Of a stretch of 11,933 bases of DNA, positions 1-5,335 are shown one piece after another. The stretch comes from JAFGPF01 sp964500415 (lineage in GTDB: Bacteria > Chloroflexota > Dehalococcoidia > Dehalococcoidales > RBG-16-60-22). A program made the position numbers and the translations under genes. The notes beneath the pieces were generated by a model. That model was not told where the DNA came from and did no database searches. It was given only the letters and a program-made list of their open reading frames with translations. How positions within the stretch are numbered: position 1 is the first letter of the stretch; every line of letters begins with the position of its first letter. The DNA is taken from assembly GCA_964500415.1 (NCBI GenBank), contig CAZCOB010000056.1, positions 1-11,933 of the forward strand. Reading direction: 5' to 3'.

Positions 1-620
1 ATAAACAATCAATAGGTGAATTAATGGCTTGACATCAATTAGGAAATCTTTTTGTGCAATATCACGGGAGTGTGCAACATCTTATCGAATGATCCTCTAT
101 TTAGCTCCTTTGATCCCTGCATGCCGGGATCACTGGTTGACAGACCATACCTGGTTCTGAAGGCACAAGCTTTCCAGATCGCTTGGGTTGATATTCTGAC
201 ATCTAAATTAATCTTTAGAGTTAAGATTCTTTAAGCGTCCATTGGTCGCATTTAAGTGAATACAGTGGTTCGATATATCCCTTTAAGGACACTTAATGGT
301 TTGTATACATCATGCCATTTAGTGTCATTTTGAGCCTATGTTCCAACATGTTGTTCCAACCTTGCTCAATTATATAAGAATTTTATATCCCCGTGATTAT
401 GTAGTACCTCTCAATGTATATAATAGTGATGCTACTGCTATTGTTATACACTTGCCTTCCTTTTTAGCTTCTTCATCCTTTGAAGGAAGTATTTTGATCA
501 GGCTGACACTGTTCAATCATTAGGGTGCTCTCTAGTTCAATAATAAGTCATAAGGTTAAACGAGAAGAAATAACTATATCGACAACCCTCCCGGGGGCGG
601 GAAAGGAAATGAGAAAAACA
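1..620. other. AT-rich region with no convincing gene
   Basis: I see no supported gene here. Two short open frames (52-234 and 338-523) lack a Shine-Dalgarno site and resemble no family I know. The base composition is visibly more AT-rich than the rest of the window. The stretch holds a near-palindrome at 112-131 (GATCCC arm, GGGATC arm, 2 mismatches), an imperfect inverted repeat at 288-326 with a related motif at 249-258, and a 9-base direct repeat TGTTCCAAC at 339-347 and 352-360. It may be a decayed mobile-element or gene remnant, but nothing identifies which. Confidence 0.5.
288..326. repeat. imperfect inverted repeat
   Basis: The arm GACACTTAATGG (288-299) is matched in inverse by CCATTTAGTGTC (315-326) at 11 of 12 positions, around a 15-base AT-rich spacer. 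A third related copy, CATTTAAGTG, lies at 249-258. Repeated short terminal motifs of this sort occur at transposon ends and at protein-binding sites. No transposase gene is near, so the function is unknown. Confidence 0.4.
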
Positions 621-646
621 AAAAGCCTCCCAACAGGGAGGCTTTT
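621..646 (-). terminator. intrinsic terminator of the DUF169 gene
   Basis: AAAAGCCTCCC (621-631) and GGGAGGCTTTT (636-646) form a perfect 11-bp stem with a 4-base AACA loop. Read on the minus strand the hairpin is followed at once by a T-rich tract (GGCTTTTTGTTTTTC), the classic Rho-independent layout. It lies about 110 bases beyond the stop codon of the leftward DUF169 gene. On the plus strand the stem also ends in TTTT, so weak bidirectional function is possible, but no plus-strand gene leads into it. Confidence 0.85.
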
Positions 647-754
647 CCTAGCTTTGCAGAAAAATTCTTCAGTCGTTATTTAACGATGGAAAGTGAAATC
701 TTCACGGGATTCAGATGGTCATCACTACGCATCGAATCTTATACGGCAGCAGGC

Positions 755-1426
755 TTAATTTGTGCGGCGTTTCCCAAAACCCAGGGCTAATTCTTCAAAT
801 ATCCTTTTACGTCGCGCCATAAACTTTTCTCTGGTATCGTCGGTATATGAGGGAAGCACCCATTCCATTTTATCCAGATTTCGCGTTATTATGGGTATCC
901 AGTCATACGGTATGGTGAATATCATCTTCCCCTCCGGGTATACCTTCTTTGCTTTCAGGCCAAAGGTGAGCCCGGTAGCTACGTAATTGACTTTACCGCT
1001 CTGGTACGGGTAGACAAACATCCAGGCGCAGGCACCGACCGAGGTTACCTTGCTGGTCCATGGTTCTCCGGTCGAGTAGCTCAGGGCCCTCAGGACGATT
1101 TCTACCTGGCTGGTGGTGGCCATAAGGAACAGGAGGTCGGGCTCGAAGGTTATTCGTTCCAATGGAGAAAAAATGACGTAATTTATATTACCCGGGGGAA
1201 TTTTCGGTGCATTTTCGCTCTGTCTTTCGTTAACGCGCGCCTCCTCAAAGATACCGTATTTTACTCCCAACTCCCCACCCCCCGCGCGGGGCGTCGGGGC
1301 CACCATTCCCAGCATCATTGCGCCGGCGCAGTCCTCGTTATCTTTGTCAATATAAAACGTGGTTCCTCTTTGCCGGGCTTCGTTAATCATCTCGCATAAA
1401 GCCATGCTCTTGTCCAACTGTTCCAT
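755..1426 (-). CDS. DUF169 family protein, truncated at the N-terminus by an in-frame stop
   Basis: This is a 223-residue open frame read leftward. I recognise the DUF169 (COG2043-like) family from an N-terminal CEMINEAR segment, a C-x-GAMMLGM segment near residue 33, a central FSPLERITFEPD block followed by a hydrophobic strand, and a C-terminal GLTFGLKAKKVYPEGK block. DUF169 has no settled biochemical role and often sits near metal or corrinoid genes in anaerobes. The usual family N-terminus (a PV-x-VKF motif about 13 residues before this start) is present just upstream in the same frame but is cut off by TGA at 1433-1435. The ATG at 1426 has AAGGA directly against it, too close for a good ribosome site. 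The product is therefore either a reinitiated short form or not made. Transcription ends at the hairpin at 621-646. Confidence 0.8.
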   Translation of the reverse strand: MEQLDKSMALCEMINEARQRGTTFYIDKDNEDCAGAMMLGMVAPTPRAGGGELGVKYGIFEEARVNERQSENAPKIPPGNINYVIFSPLERITFEPDLLFLMATTSQVEIVLRALSYSTGEPWTSKVTSVGACAWMFVYPYQSGKVNYVATGLTFGLKAKKVYPEGKMIFTIPYDWIPIITRNLDKMEWVLPSYTDDTREKFMARRKRIFEELALGFGKRRTN

Positions 1427-1522
1427 TCCTTCTCATCTGCTAGGCAGGAACTTGACGCCTACAGGTGCTTTCTCAAAGTTGAATTTCCTGTAAATAGATA
1501 AATCAGTTTGAAGTGGTTTCAT
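1427..1522 (-). pseudogene. N-terminal part of the DUF169 gene, split off by in-frame TGA
   Basis: Starting at the ATG at 1522-1520 on the minus strand, 29 codons read MKPLQTDLSIYRKF, then NFEKAPVGVKFLPSR. A TGA follows at 1435-1433, then Glu-Gly and the Met that opens the downstream frame. The PVGVKF motif is the expected start of a DUF169 domain and lies in the same frame as the rest, so the intact gene would be 755-1522 (255 codons plus stop). One base change explains the break. Whether it is a true nonsense mutation, a sequencing error or a read-through codon cannot be settled from the sequence. Other genes here end normally with TGA, which argues against a genome-wide code change. Confidence 0.8.
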
Positions 1523-1526
1523 AGCA

Positions 1527-1534
1527 ACCTCCTT
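1527..1534 (-). promoter_or_regulatory. ribosome binding site for full-length DUF169 gene
   Basis: On the minus strand AAGGAGGT lies 4 bases before the ATG at 1522. It is close to a perfect anti-Shine-Dalgarno match. It supports 1522, not 1426, as the ancestral start and shows that translation is set up to enter the reading frame that then meets TGA 30 codons in. Confidence 0.75.
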
Positions 1535-1662
1535 AATAATGCATACTATCCGGCATTCCCCATTTCAACTTGTGATGCTGCATCCTGATACCTCGTCGCT
1601 CTTCCCTCTGGTGTTATATTCATTGCATCTGGTTGTCAATTTTCCTCGTCTTTGTATCTGGG

Positions 1663-1691
1663 ATGACTTTTCTATTTGATGTGGCTATAAT
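1663..1691 (+). promoter_or_regulatory. sigma70-type promoter for the AhpD-like gene
   Basis: ATGACT (1663-1668, 4 of 6 to TTGACA) is separated by 17 bases from a perfect TATAAT (1686-1691). Transcription would start near 1698, giving a leader of about 55 bases to the ATG at 1753. This agrees with the start chosen from protein similarity and rules against the upstream TTG and ATG starts. Confidence 0.5.
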
Positions 1692-1752
1692 TAACTTACA
1701 AATATCATCTTCCTCACCGTATTGTAAACTCCTTAGCTCGGCAGTGCCAGTC

Positions 1753-2232
1753 ATGAAATTCAATAAAAGAACATATAAGAACCCGAAGGAACTGATTGCA
1801 GACCTGTTGTTCCCCGTCAGAAACAGGAAGGAGCTAAGGGAAATAACAAATAAGGGGCTGATATCACCCGCTTTCCGGGAAAGACTCATGCTGGCGGTAA
1901 CCGCCGTAGACGGCTGCCGCTATTGTTCCTATTTCCATACCAAGCAGGCGTTGAAAAGCGGGGTTTCGCCGGAAGAGATTGGCCGGCTGCTATCAGGAGA
2001 TGTAGATGCTTGCCCGGAAGAGGAAGCCACGGCTGTCATGTATGCGCAGCACTGGACTGAATCAGACGCTCATCCCGAACCCGAAGCTATCCGAAAGCTG
2101 CAGCAGACATATGGCGTTGAGAAAGCAGAAGCTCTTCATCTGATACTCCGTATGATTCGGCTTGGCAATCTACTGGGCAATACCTGGGACTACTTCCTGT
2201 ACCGGTTATCCCGTGGCAGGTGGGGTAACTGA
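1753..2232 (+). CDS. AhpD-like (carboxymuconolactone decarboxylase family) CxxC protein
   Basis: This 159-residue protein has the AhpD/CMD hallmark at residues 55-62: C-x-x-C-x-x-x-H in the segment GCRYCSYFHTK. The two cysteines are the peroxidatic/resolving pair in AhpD enzymes, and the His sits at the usual proton-relay position. The surrounding helical sequence (ISPAFRERLMLAV before, GVSPEEIGRLL after) matches the family fold. Length is normal for a single-domain member. The probable role is a thiol-dependent peroxidase or an uncharacterised oxidoreductase in the cytoplasm; no substrate can be named. The frame is open from a TTG at 1633, but those 40 residues are not family-like and lie across the candidate promoter. 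I therefore use the ATG at 1753, although it has no clear Shine-Dalgarno. The racemase gene follows after 31 bases and may be co-transcribed. Confidence 0.82.
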   Translation: MKFNKRTYKNPKELIADLLFPVRNRKELREITNKGLISPAFRERLMLAVTAVDGCRYCSYFHTKQALKSGVSPEEIGRLLSGDVDACPEEEATAVMYAQHWTESDAHPEPEAIRKLQQTYGVEKAEALHLILRMIRLGNLLGNTWDYFLYRLSRGRWGN

Positions 2233-2263
2233 GATAATAAACTTGCCATGGTATGGAGACTGT

Positions 2264-2974
2264 ATGAGCAGTGGCCGTATGAAAATAATTGGATTAATCG
2301 GAGGTATGAGCTGGAACTCCACCCTGGAATATTACCGTCTTATCAATGAGATGGTTGCTGTCAGGCTCGGTGGTCTCCATTCCGCTCAAATAGTGCTCTA
2401 CAGTCTGGACTTTGCCGAGGTAGAGCGTGTCCAACGAGAGGCACGATGGGATGACGCTGCCGACATTCTGGTCAGGGCAGGCACTGCATTAAAACAGGCT
2501 GGTGCCGATTTCATCGTAATATGTACCAACACCATGCACAAAGTTGCGGATGCCGTTACCGAAAGAGCAGGATTACCGATACTTCATATTACTGATGCAG
2601 CTGGCAGTGTTATCGCAAAGCGCGGACTGCACCGGGTAGGATTGCTCGGGACAAAATTTGTCATGGAGGAACCATTCTATCAAGACCGACTGCGAAAGCA
2701 CTTCGGCATTGAGGTGCTTGTGCCCGGGCAAGCGGAACGAGATAGAGTTCACCGGATAATCTACGAGGAGCTTTGCCGGGGTAAAATAAGGCGGGCTTCC
2801 CACCAGGCCTGCCTTAAGATTATTGAAGGCCTGAGAGGGCTGGGGGCTGAGGGAATAATCCTCGGGTGTACTGAACTGCCGCTGCTTATCCACCCCGATG
2901 ATATACAGGTTCTGCTGTTCGATACAACTCGGCTCCATGCCGAAGCTGCGGTCGAACTGGCTCTGGGTGAATAA
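2264..2974 (+). CDS. aspartate/glutamate racemase family protein
   Basis: This 236-residue protein is a clear member of the Asp/Glu racemase superfamily (PLP-independent, two-cysteine type). It opens with the characteristic KIIGLIGGMSWNSTLEYY segment (residues 7-24). The first catalytic cysteine is C87 in ICTNTMH and the second is C202 in LGCTELPLL, both in their expected places. These residues would abstract and return the alpha-proton from opposite faces of aspartate or glutamate, or of a broader amino acid as in YgeA-type enzymes. Length is normal. I chose ATG 2264 because GGAG (2255-2258) sits 5 bases before it. ATG 2279, which begins exactly at the conserved MKIIGLIGG, is also possible. 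The open frame extends back to 2162, overlapping the previous gene, but that part is not family-like. Confidence 0.88.
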   Translation: MSSGRMKIIGLIGGMSWNSTLEYYRLINEMVAVRLGGLHSAQIVLYSLDFAEVERVQREARWDDAADILVRAGTALKQAGADFIVICTNTMHKVADAVTERAGLPILHITDAAGSVIAKRGLHRVGLLGTKFVMEEPFYQDRLRKHFGIEVLVPGQAERDRVHRIIYEELCRGKIRRASHQACLKIIEGLRGLGAEGIILGCTELPLLIHPDDIQVLLFDTTRLHAEAAVELALGE

Positions 2975-3066
2975 AAAAACCCCGCCCGTTTGTAGGTAAT
3001 AAAAAACATATCTGGGCAGGACTTAACAAGGGCAGGGCATAGATGTAATATTAATTATGAGCATAT

Positions 3067-3090
3067 GTGCAATATATAAAGATAATGCAC
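3067..3090. promoter_or_regulatory. imperfect palindrome upstream of the DUF134 regulator
   Basis: GTGCAATAT (3067-3075) faces ATAATGCAC (3082-3090), giving about 9 paired positions out of 12 around an AT-rich centre. It lies 31 bases before the DUF134 start codon in an AT-rich leader with several TATA-like boxes, but I could not fix a -35/-10 pair. Its place suggests an operator, possibly for autoregulation by the DUF134 protein. This is inference. Confidence 0.3.
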
Positions 3091-3120
3091 TTAAGACCGT
3101 AATATAACTAGGAGAATTGC

Positions 3121-3603
3121 ATGGGCAGGCGGCAGTTGTGGCGGCGGGTAAGTTCCGTTCCGCTGGTAACCTACTTCAAACCATCAGGTTTACCCTTGAC
3201 CGATTTACAGGAAGCGCGTCTTCTTGTGGAAGAAGCGGAGGCAATCAGGTTAAAAGACCTTGAGGAATTGGAGCAGGAAGAATGCGCGCAAGAAATGAAT
3301 GTCTCGCGGTCGACATTCTCGCGCGTACTTGATTCAGCCCGCCAGAAAATCGCCGATGCCCTGCTTAACGGCAAGGCAATACGGATTGAGGGCGGTAACT
3401 ATGAAATGGCGGAGCGCCGCTTCAGGTGTATCAGCGGTCATGAATGGGATGTGCCCTTTGAGAGACTGGTCACTACTCCACCCGAGGTTTGCCCTGAGTG
3501 CGACACGCCGAGTATCATGCCTTTATTCCCTCCCGGATTGGGCCGCGGTGGACATGGCCGGAAGAAACGTTTCAGGGAAGGTCCATCCGGTCGAGAGAGA
3601 TGA
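3121..3603 (+). CDS. DUF134 family DNA-binding regulator with C-terminal Cys/His extension
   Basis: This 160-residue protein matches DUF134 (COG1342-like): a basic start, VTYFKPSGLPLTDL at 16-29, an acidic EEAEAIRLKDLE helix at 37-48, then a sigma70-region-4-like helix-turn-helix at about 51-75 (ECAQEMNVSRSTFSRVLDSA). The block NGKAIRIEGGNY at 83-94 normally closes the family domain. Here about 65 more residues follow, with C103, H107, C124 and C127 (C-x3-H, then CPEC) spaced like a zinc ribbon or metal site, ending in a Gly/Arg-rich tail. DUF134 genes often sit next to NifX-like genes, as here, so a regulator of the metallocluster operon downstream is likely. Metal sensing by the extension is inference. 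The start is supported by AGGAG at 3110-3114, 6 bases upstream. Confidence 0.88.
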   Translation: MGRRQLWRRVSSVPLVTYFKPSGLPLTDLQEARLLVEEAEAIRLKDLEELEQEECAQEMNVSRSTFSRVLDSARQKIADALLNGKAIRIEGGNYEMAERRFRCISGHEWDVPFERLVTTPPEVCPECDTPSIMPLFPPGLGRGGHGRKKRFREGPSGRER

Positions 3604-3685
3604 TGAGGATTATTGACGGTTTGCCATGATGAAAGTAGACGGTAAATAGTAAAGAAATAACAAAGGTGGAGAGGAGGTGACGGAA

Positions 3686-3853
3686 ATGCCATTTGGAATG
3701 GGACCTGCTGGCTGGGCTTATGTCTCACCTTATGCTTACTCCTCCGCCGGCCTGCCTTATCCCGTATGGCCGAGGTGGGGTAGCCGTGGTCGAGGCAGAG
3801 GGCGCGGTCATGGCTGGCGCTGTTTCTGGCCTTATTGGAACCCATGGTGGTAA
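3686..3853 (+). CDS. small Trp/Gly/Arg-rich protein (55 aa) in metallocluster operon
   Basis: This short frame begins MPFGMGPAGW and ends CFWPYWNPWW before TAA. It has 8 tryptophans in 55 residues, several tyrosines and prolines, a central (Gly-Arg)n run near 35-41, one His and one Cys. GGAGG at 3673-3677 lies 8 bases before ATG. An in-frame GTG at 3677 is an alternative start, adding three residues. It sits between DUF134 and the DUF5320 gene and has a strong Shine-Dalgarno of its own, so I believe it is translated. The MPFGMGP start recalls the GTGPMGMGPM motif of DUF5320 proteins. There is no signal peptide. Function is unknown; binding of a metal cluster, nucleic acid or partner protein is possible. 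Standard gene callers may miss it. Confidence 0.6.
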   Translation: MPFGMGPAGWAYVSPYAYSSAGLPYPVWPRWGSRGRGRGRGHGWRCFWPYWNPWW

Positions 3854-3889
3854 CCAGGTAACCTAATTCAGGAAAACAGGAGGTGAACT

Positions 3890-4177
3890 ATGCCAGGATT
3901 TGATGGTACCGGCCCCAATGGAATGGGGCCGATGACGGGAGGCGGCCGGGGATTCTGCAATCCCTGGGGAATAGGAGCAACTGCACGCAGGTATGGTTTC
4001 CCAAGTCGCATACCCTACGCTTTCTCACGCTACGGCACGTATGGGTTTCGTCCGTTTACGCCACGGGTAACTCGAGAGCAGGAGCTTGAATTTTTAAAAG
4101 GCCAGGCCGAGACATTGAGGGGTGAGCTCAAGGAACTGGAGACCGAGATAGGAAAAATTTCGGCAGAGAAAGAATAA
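3890..4177 (+). CDS. DUF5320 domain protein
   Basis: This 95-residue protein has the DUF5320 signature at its start: MPGFDGTGPNGMGPM, then TGGGRGFCNPW with the conserved Cys at 23. The middle is aromatic and arginine-rich (YGFPSRIPYAFSRYGTYGF). Residues about 63-95 form a charged coiled coil (REQELEFLKGQAETL, then RGELKELETEI). The family is uncharacterised and typically sits beside NifX-like and Mrp genes in anaerobes. The coil resembles the C-terminal coil of the NifX fusion encoded next (PEQEIETLKDQSQALAKQL), so the two may pair; this is inference. A perfect AGGAGGTGA at 3878-3886 precedes the ATG by 3 bases (7 from the GGAGG core's end), and the next gene starts 9 bases after the stop. 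Confidence 0.85.
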   Translation: MPGFDGTGPNGMGPMTGGGRGFCNPWGIGATARRYGFPSRIPYAFSRYGTYGFRPFTPRVTREQELEFLKGQAETLRGELKELETEIGKISAEKE

Positions 4178-4186
4178 GGAGGCAAT

Positions 4187-4765
4187 ATGAAGATAGCCAT
4201 TTCTGCCACTGGCGCCACACTTGATGCCGAGATAGACCCGCGTTTCGGGCGGTGCCAGTATTTTATAATTGCCGATACGGAAACGGATGAGTTTGAAGCG
4301 ATGAGCAATTCCAGCGCCGCGGCTGCCGGTGGGGCCGGCATCTCGGCGGCTCAGGCGATTGTCGATAAGGGTGTCGGGGTCGTCCTTACGGGGAACTGCG
4401 GCCCTAACGCTCATGGGGTGCTGTCTTCTGCCGGCATCAAGATTATAACCGGGGTTTCAGGAAAAGTGAAGGATGCTATCGCCGAATACAAACTCGGCAC
4501 CTATTCGGTTGCTCAGCAAGCCAATGTTCCCGACCACTACGGTATGGGCGGGGGTGGCGGCATGGGACGAGGAATGGGAAGGGGCATGGGCCGTGGTATG
4601 GGTAGAGGTGTGGGAATAGGGGGTGGAATAATGCCTCTATCTACCCCGACACCGCAGCCATACAGCCCGGAGCAAGAAATCGAAACCCTTAAAGACCAAT
4701 CACAGGCGTTAGCAAAGCAACTGGCGGAAATCCAGCAGCGTATCGAGGAGTTGAGGAAGAAATAA
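4187..4765 (+). CDS. NifX/NafY-fold (dinitrogenase iron-molybdenum cofactor) protein fused to Gly-Met-Arg repeat and coiled coil
   Basis: Residues 1-110 form a Nitro_FeMo-Co domain (PF02579 type): MKIAISATGATLDAEIDPRFGR at the start, C23, the GNCGPNAHGVL loop with C71, and an Ala-rich helix. Such domains bind FeMo-cofactor precursors in nitrogenase systems or Mo/Cu/Fe clusters in orange-protein-like systems. No nitrogenase gene is visible, so a non-nitrogenase role is more likely. Residues 119-147 are a Gly-Met-Arg repeat, followed by a Thr/Pro linker and a coiled coil at about 160-192. The tail makes the protein about 80 residues longer than a plain NifX-like protein and looks like a DUF5320-type tail fused on. 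AAGGAGG lies just before the ATG, 9 bases after the DUF5320 stop, which fits tight co-translation. Confidence 0.88.
   Translation: MKIAISATGATLDAEIDPRFGRCQYFIIADTETDEFEAMSNSSAAAAGGAGISAAQAIVDKGVGVVLTGNCGPNAHGVLSSAGIKIITGVSGKVKDAIAEYKLGTYSVAQQANVPDHYGMGGGGGMGRGMGRGMGRGMGRGVGIGGGIMPLSTPTPQPYSPEQEIETLKDQSQALAKQLAEIQQRIEELRKK
4541..4627 (+). repeat. in-frame Gly-Met-Arg repeat coding region
   Basis: This segment encodes residues 119-147 of the NifX fusion, with four consecutive Met-Gly-Arg-Gly units flanked by glycine runs. The Gly codons and the Arg codons (CGA, AGG, CGT, AGA) differ from unit to unit. That suggests the protein repeat is kept by selection and is not a fresh DNA slippage product. 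The methionines and arginines could bind soft metals or RNA, or act as a flexible linker. Confidence 0.7.
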
Positions 4766-4796
4766 TAGTAAGCAAAAATTATTGGGAGGCACGAAT

Positions 4797-4886
4797 ATGC
4801 CAAGAGGAGATAGAACCGGACCACCCGGAGGTGGTGGAGACGGTGAGGCAGTGTGCCTCAGTATAAGCCTATTGTTGGGGTTGTAA
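4797..4886 (+). CDS. 29-residue DUF5320-like peptide or gene remnant
   Basis: A good Shine-Dalgarno (GGGAGG, 4784-4789) lies 7 bases before an ATG that opens MPRGDRTGPPGGGGDGEAVC and continues for nine more residues to TAA. The MPRGDRTGP start is typical of small DUF5320-related proteins. After the glycine run the frame loses family character and soon stops, and a perfect hairpin falls exactly there (4844-4860). It may be a truncated member of the family, a frameshifted gene, or a genuine microprotein. I lean towards a remnant because full members usually carry further Cys and Gly motifs. Confidence 0.4.
   Translation: MPRGDRTGPPGGGGDGEAVCLSISLLLGL
4844..4860 (+). repeat. perfect short hairpin inside the 29-codon frame
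   Basis: TGAGGCA (4844-4850) and TGCCTCA (4854-4860) pair perfectly around a GTG loop. No T-tract follows, so it is not a standard terminator. It lies between the two NifX-type genes and could be an mRNA processing or stability element that sets different levels for the two halves of the operon. Confidence 0.5.
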
Positions 4887-4974
4887 ATCAGTGCCAATCT
4901 ACGGCTTTAAATAAGTTCGTCTAAACCTGAAAAAAGATATTAGATAGGAATAAATAAATCCAGGAGGTATGTAG

Positions 4975-5202
4975 ATGAGATACGCGGTACCGGTAAGCGG
5001 CGGTACGGTATCCCCGCATTTTGGTCATTGTGAAAAATTTGCCCTGATAGATGTTGACGAAGCCAGGAAGCAGATTTTGAAAAAGGAGCTGGTCAATTCA
5101 CCAGGACACGAACCGGGGTTACTCCCTCAATGGCTGGCAGAAAAAGGGGTATCGCTGGTCATTGCCGGTGGCATGGGTTCCCGCGCTCAGGGTCTCTTTT
5201 AG
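4975..5202 (+). CDS. NifX-like protein, truncated by an in-frame TAG
   Basis: The frame codes 75 residues of a Nitro_FeMo-Co domain protein: MRYAVPVSGGTVSPHFGHCEKFALIDVD, with the family HFGHCE motif at 15-20, then HEPGLLPQWLAEKGVSLVIAGGMGSRAQ. The HEPGLLP and GGMGSRAQ segments are typical of the short stand-alone NifX-like proteins of anaerobes, which are usually about 110 residues long. It ends early at TAG (5200-5202), losing the last strand and helix. The missing part continues in the same frame to 5313. Shine-Dalgarno AGGAGGT stands before the ATG, about 90 bases after the 29-codon frame. The truncated form is unlikely to fold fully. Its partner in the operon, the NifX fusion at 4187, is intact. 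Confidence 0.82.
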   Translation: MRYAVPVSGGTVSPHFGHCEKFALIDVDEARKQILKKELVNSPGHEPGLLPQWLAEKGVSLVIAGGMGSRAQGLF

Positions 5203-5313
5203 CAAAATAAAATTGGCGTCATCAACGGCATTATGGAGAGCGACCCGGAGAAGGCAGTCCTGAGCCATTTAAATGGCATGCTGGCAACCGGGGCCAACAT
5301 ATGCGACCACTAA
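5203..5313 (+). pseudogene. C-terminal part of the NifX-like gene after in-frame TAG
   Basis: Reading through the TAG at 5200-5202, the same frame continues for 36 sense codons as QNKIGVINGIMESDPEKAV, then LSHLNGMLATGANICDH and a TAA at 5311-5313. This matches the usual end of the short NifX-like family (an L-NG-x-L-x-TG-x-N-x-CDH ending). The interrupted codon falls where homologues I recall have Glu or Ala between GLF and the following residue pair, so a single GAG to TAG change would explain it. The intact gene would be 4975-5313, 112 codons plus stop, and it would end 22 bases before the Mrp gene, which is normal operon spacing. Confidence 0.82.
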
Positions 5314-5335
5314 ATGTGTAACGGAGGAATAGCAG

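Noticed and set aside
52..234. 60-codon plus-strand open frame
   Set aside because: No Shine-Dalgarno, no recognisable family, located in AT-rich sequence where short frames occur by chance.
338..523. 61-codon plus-strand open frame with hydrophobic residues
   Set aside because: No ribosome site, composition follows the AT-rich DNA, no recognisable motif.
1540..1568. Minus-strand promoter (TTGAAA, 17 bases, TATGCA) for DUF169
   Set aside because: The -10 box is poor, and the implied transcription start would fall inside the Shine-Dalgarno site.
1633..1752. 40-residue N-terminal extension of the AhpD-like protein from TTG
   Set aside because: It starts with TTG, is not family-like, and a TATAAT promoter lies within it.
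2162..2263. Longer start for the racemase overlapping the AhpD-like gene
   Set aside because: The extra residues are not family-like; GGAG lies before ATG 2264.
2975..3025. Terminator after the racemase gene
   Set aside because: The C-rich and G-rich arms pair only with a mismatch across a long loop, and there is no T-tract after them.
3438..3845. 135-codon minus-strand frame opposite DUF134 and the microprotein
   Set aside because: It is antisense to a well-supported gene, has no family match and no ribosome site.
4537..4824. Pro-rich minus-strand frame
   Set aside because: The Pro-rich sequence is simply the reverse of the Gly-Met-Arg repeat codons.
5200..5202. TAG as a pyrrolysine codon
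   Set aside because: The protein is NifX-like, not a methylamine methyltransferase, and the expected residue is Glu or Ala. No pyl gene is in the window.
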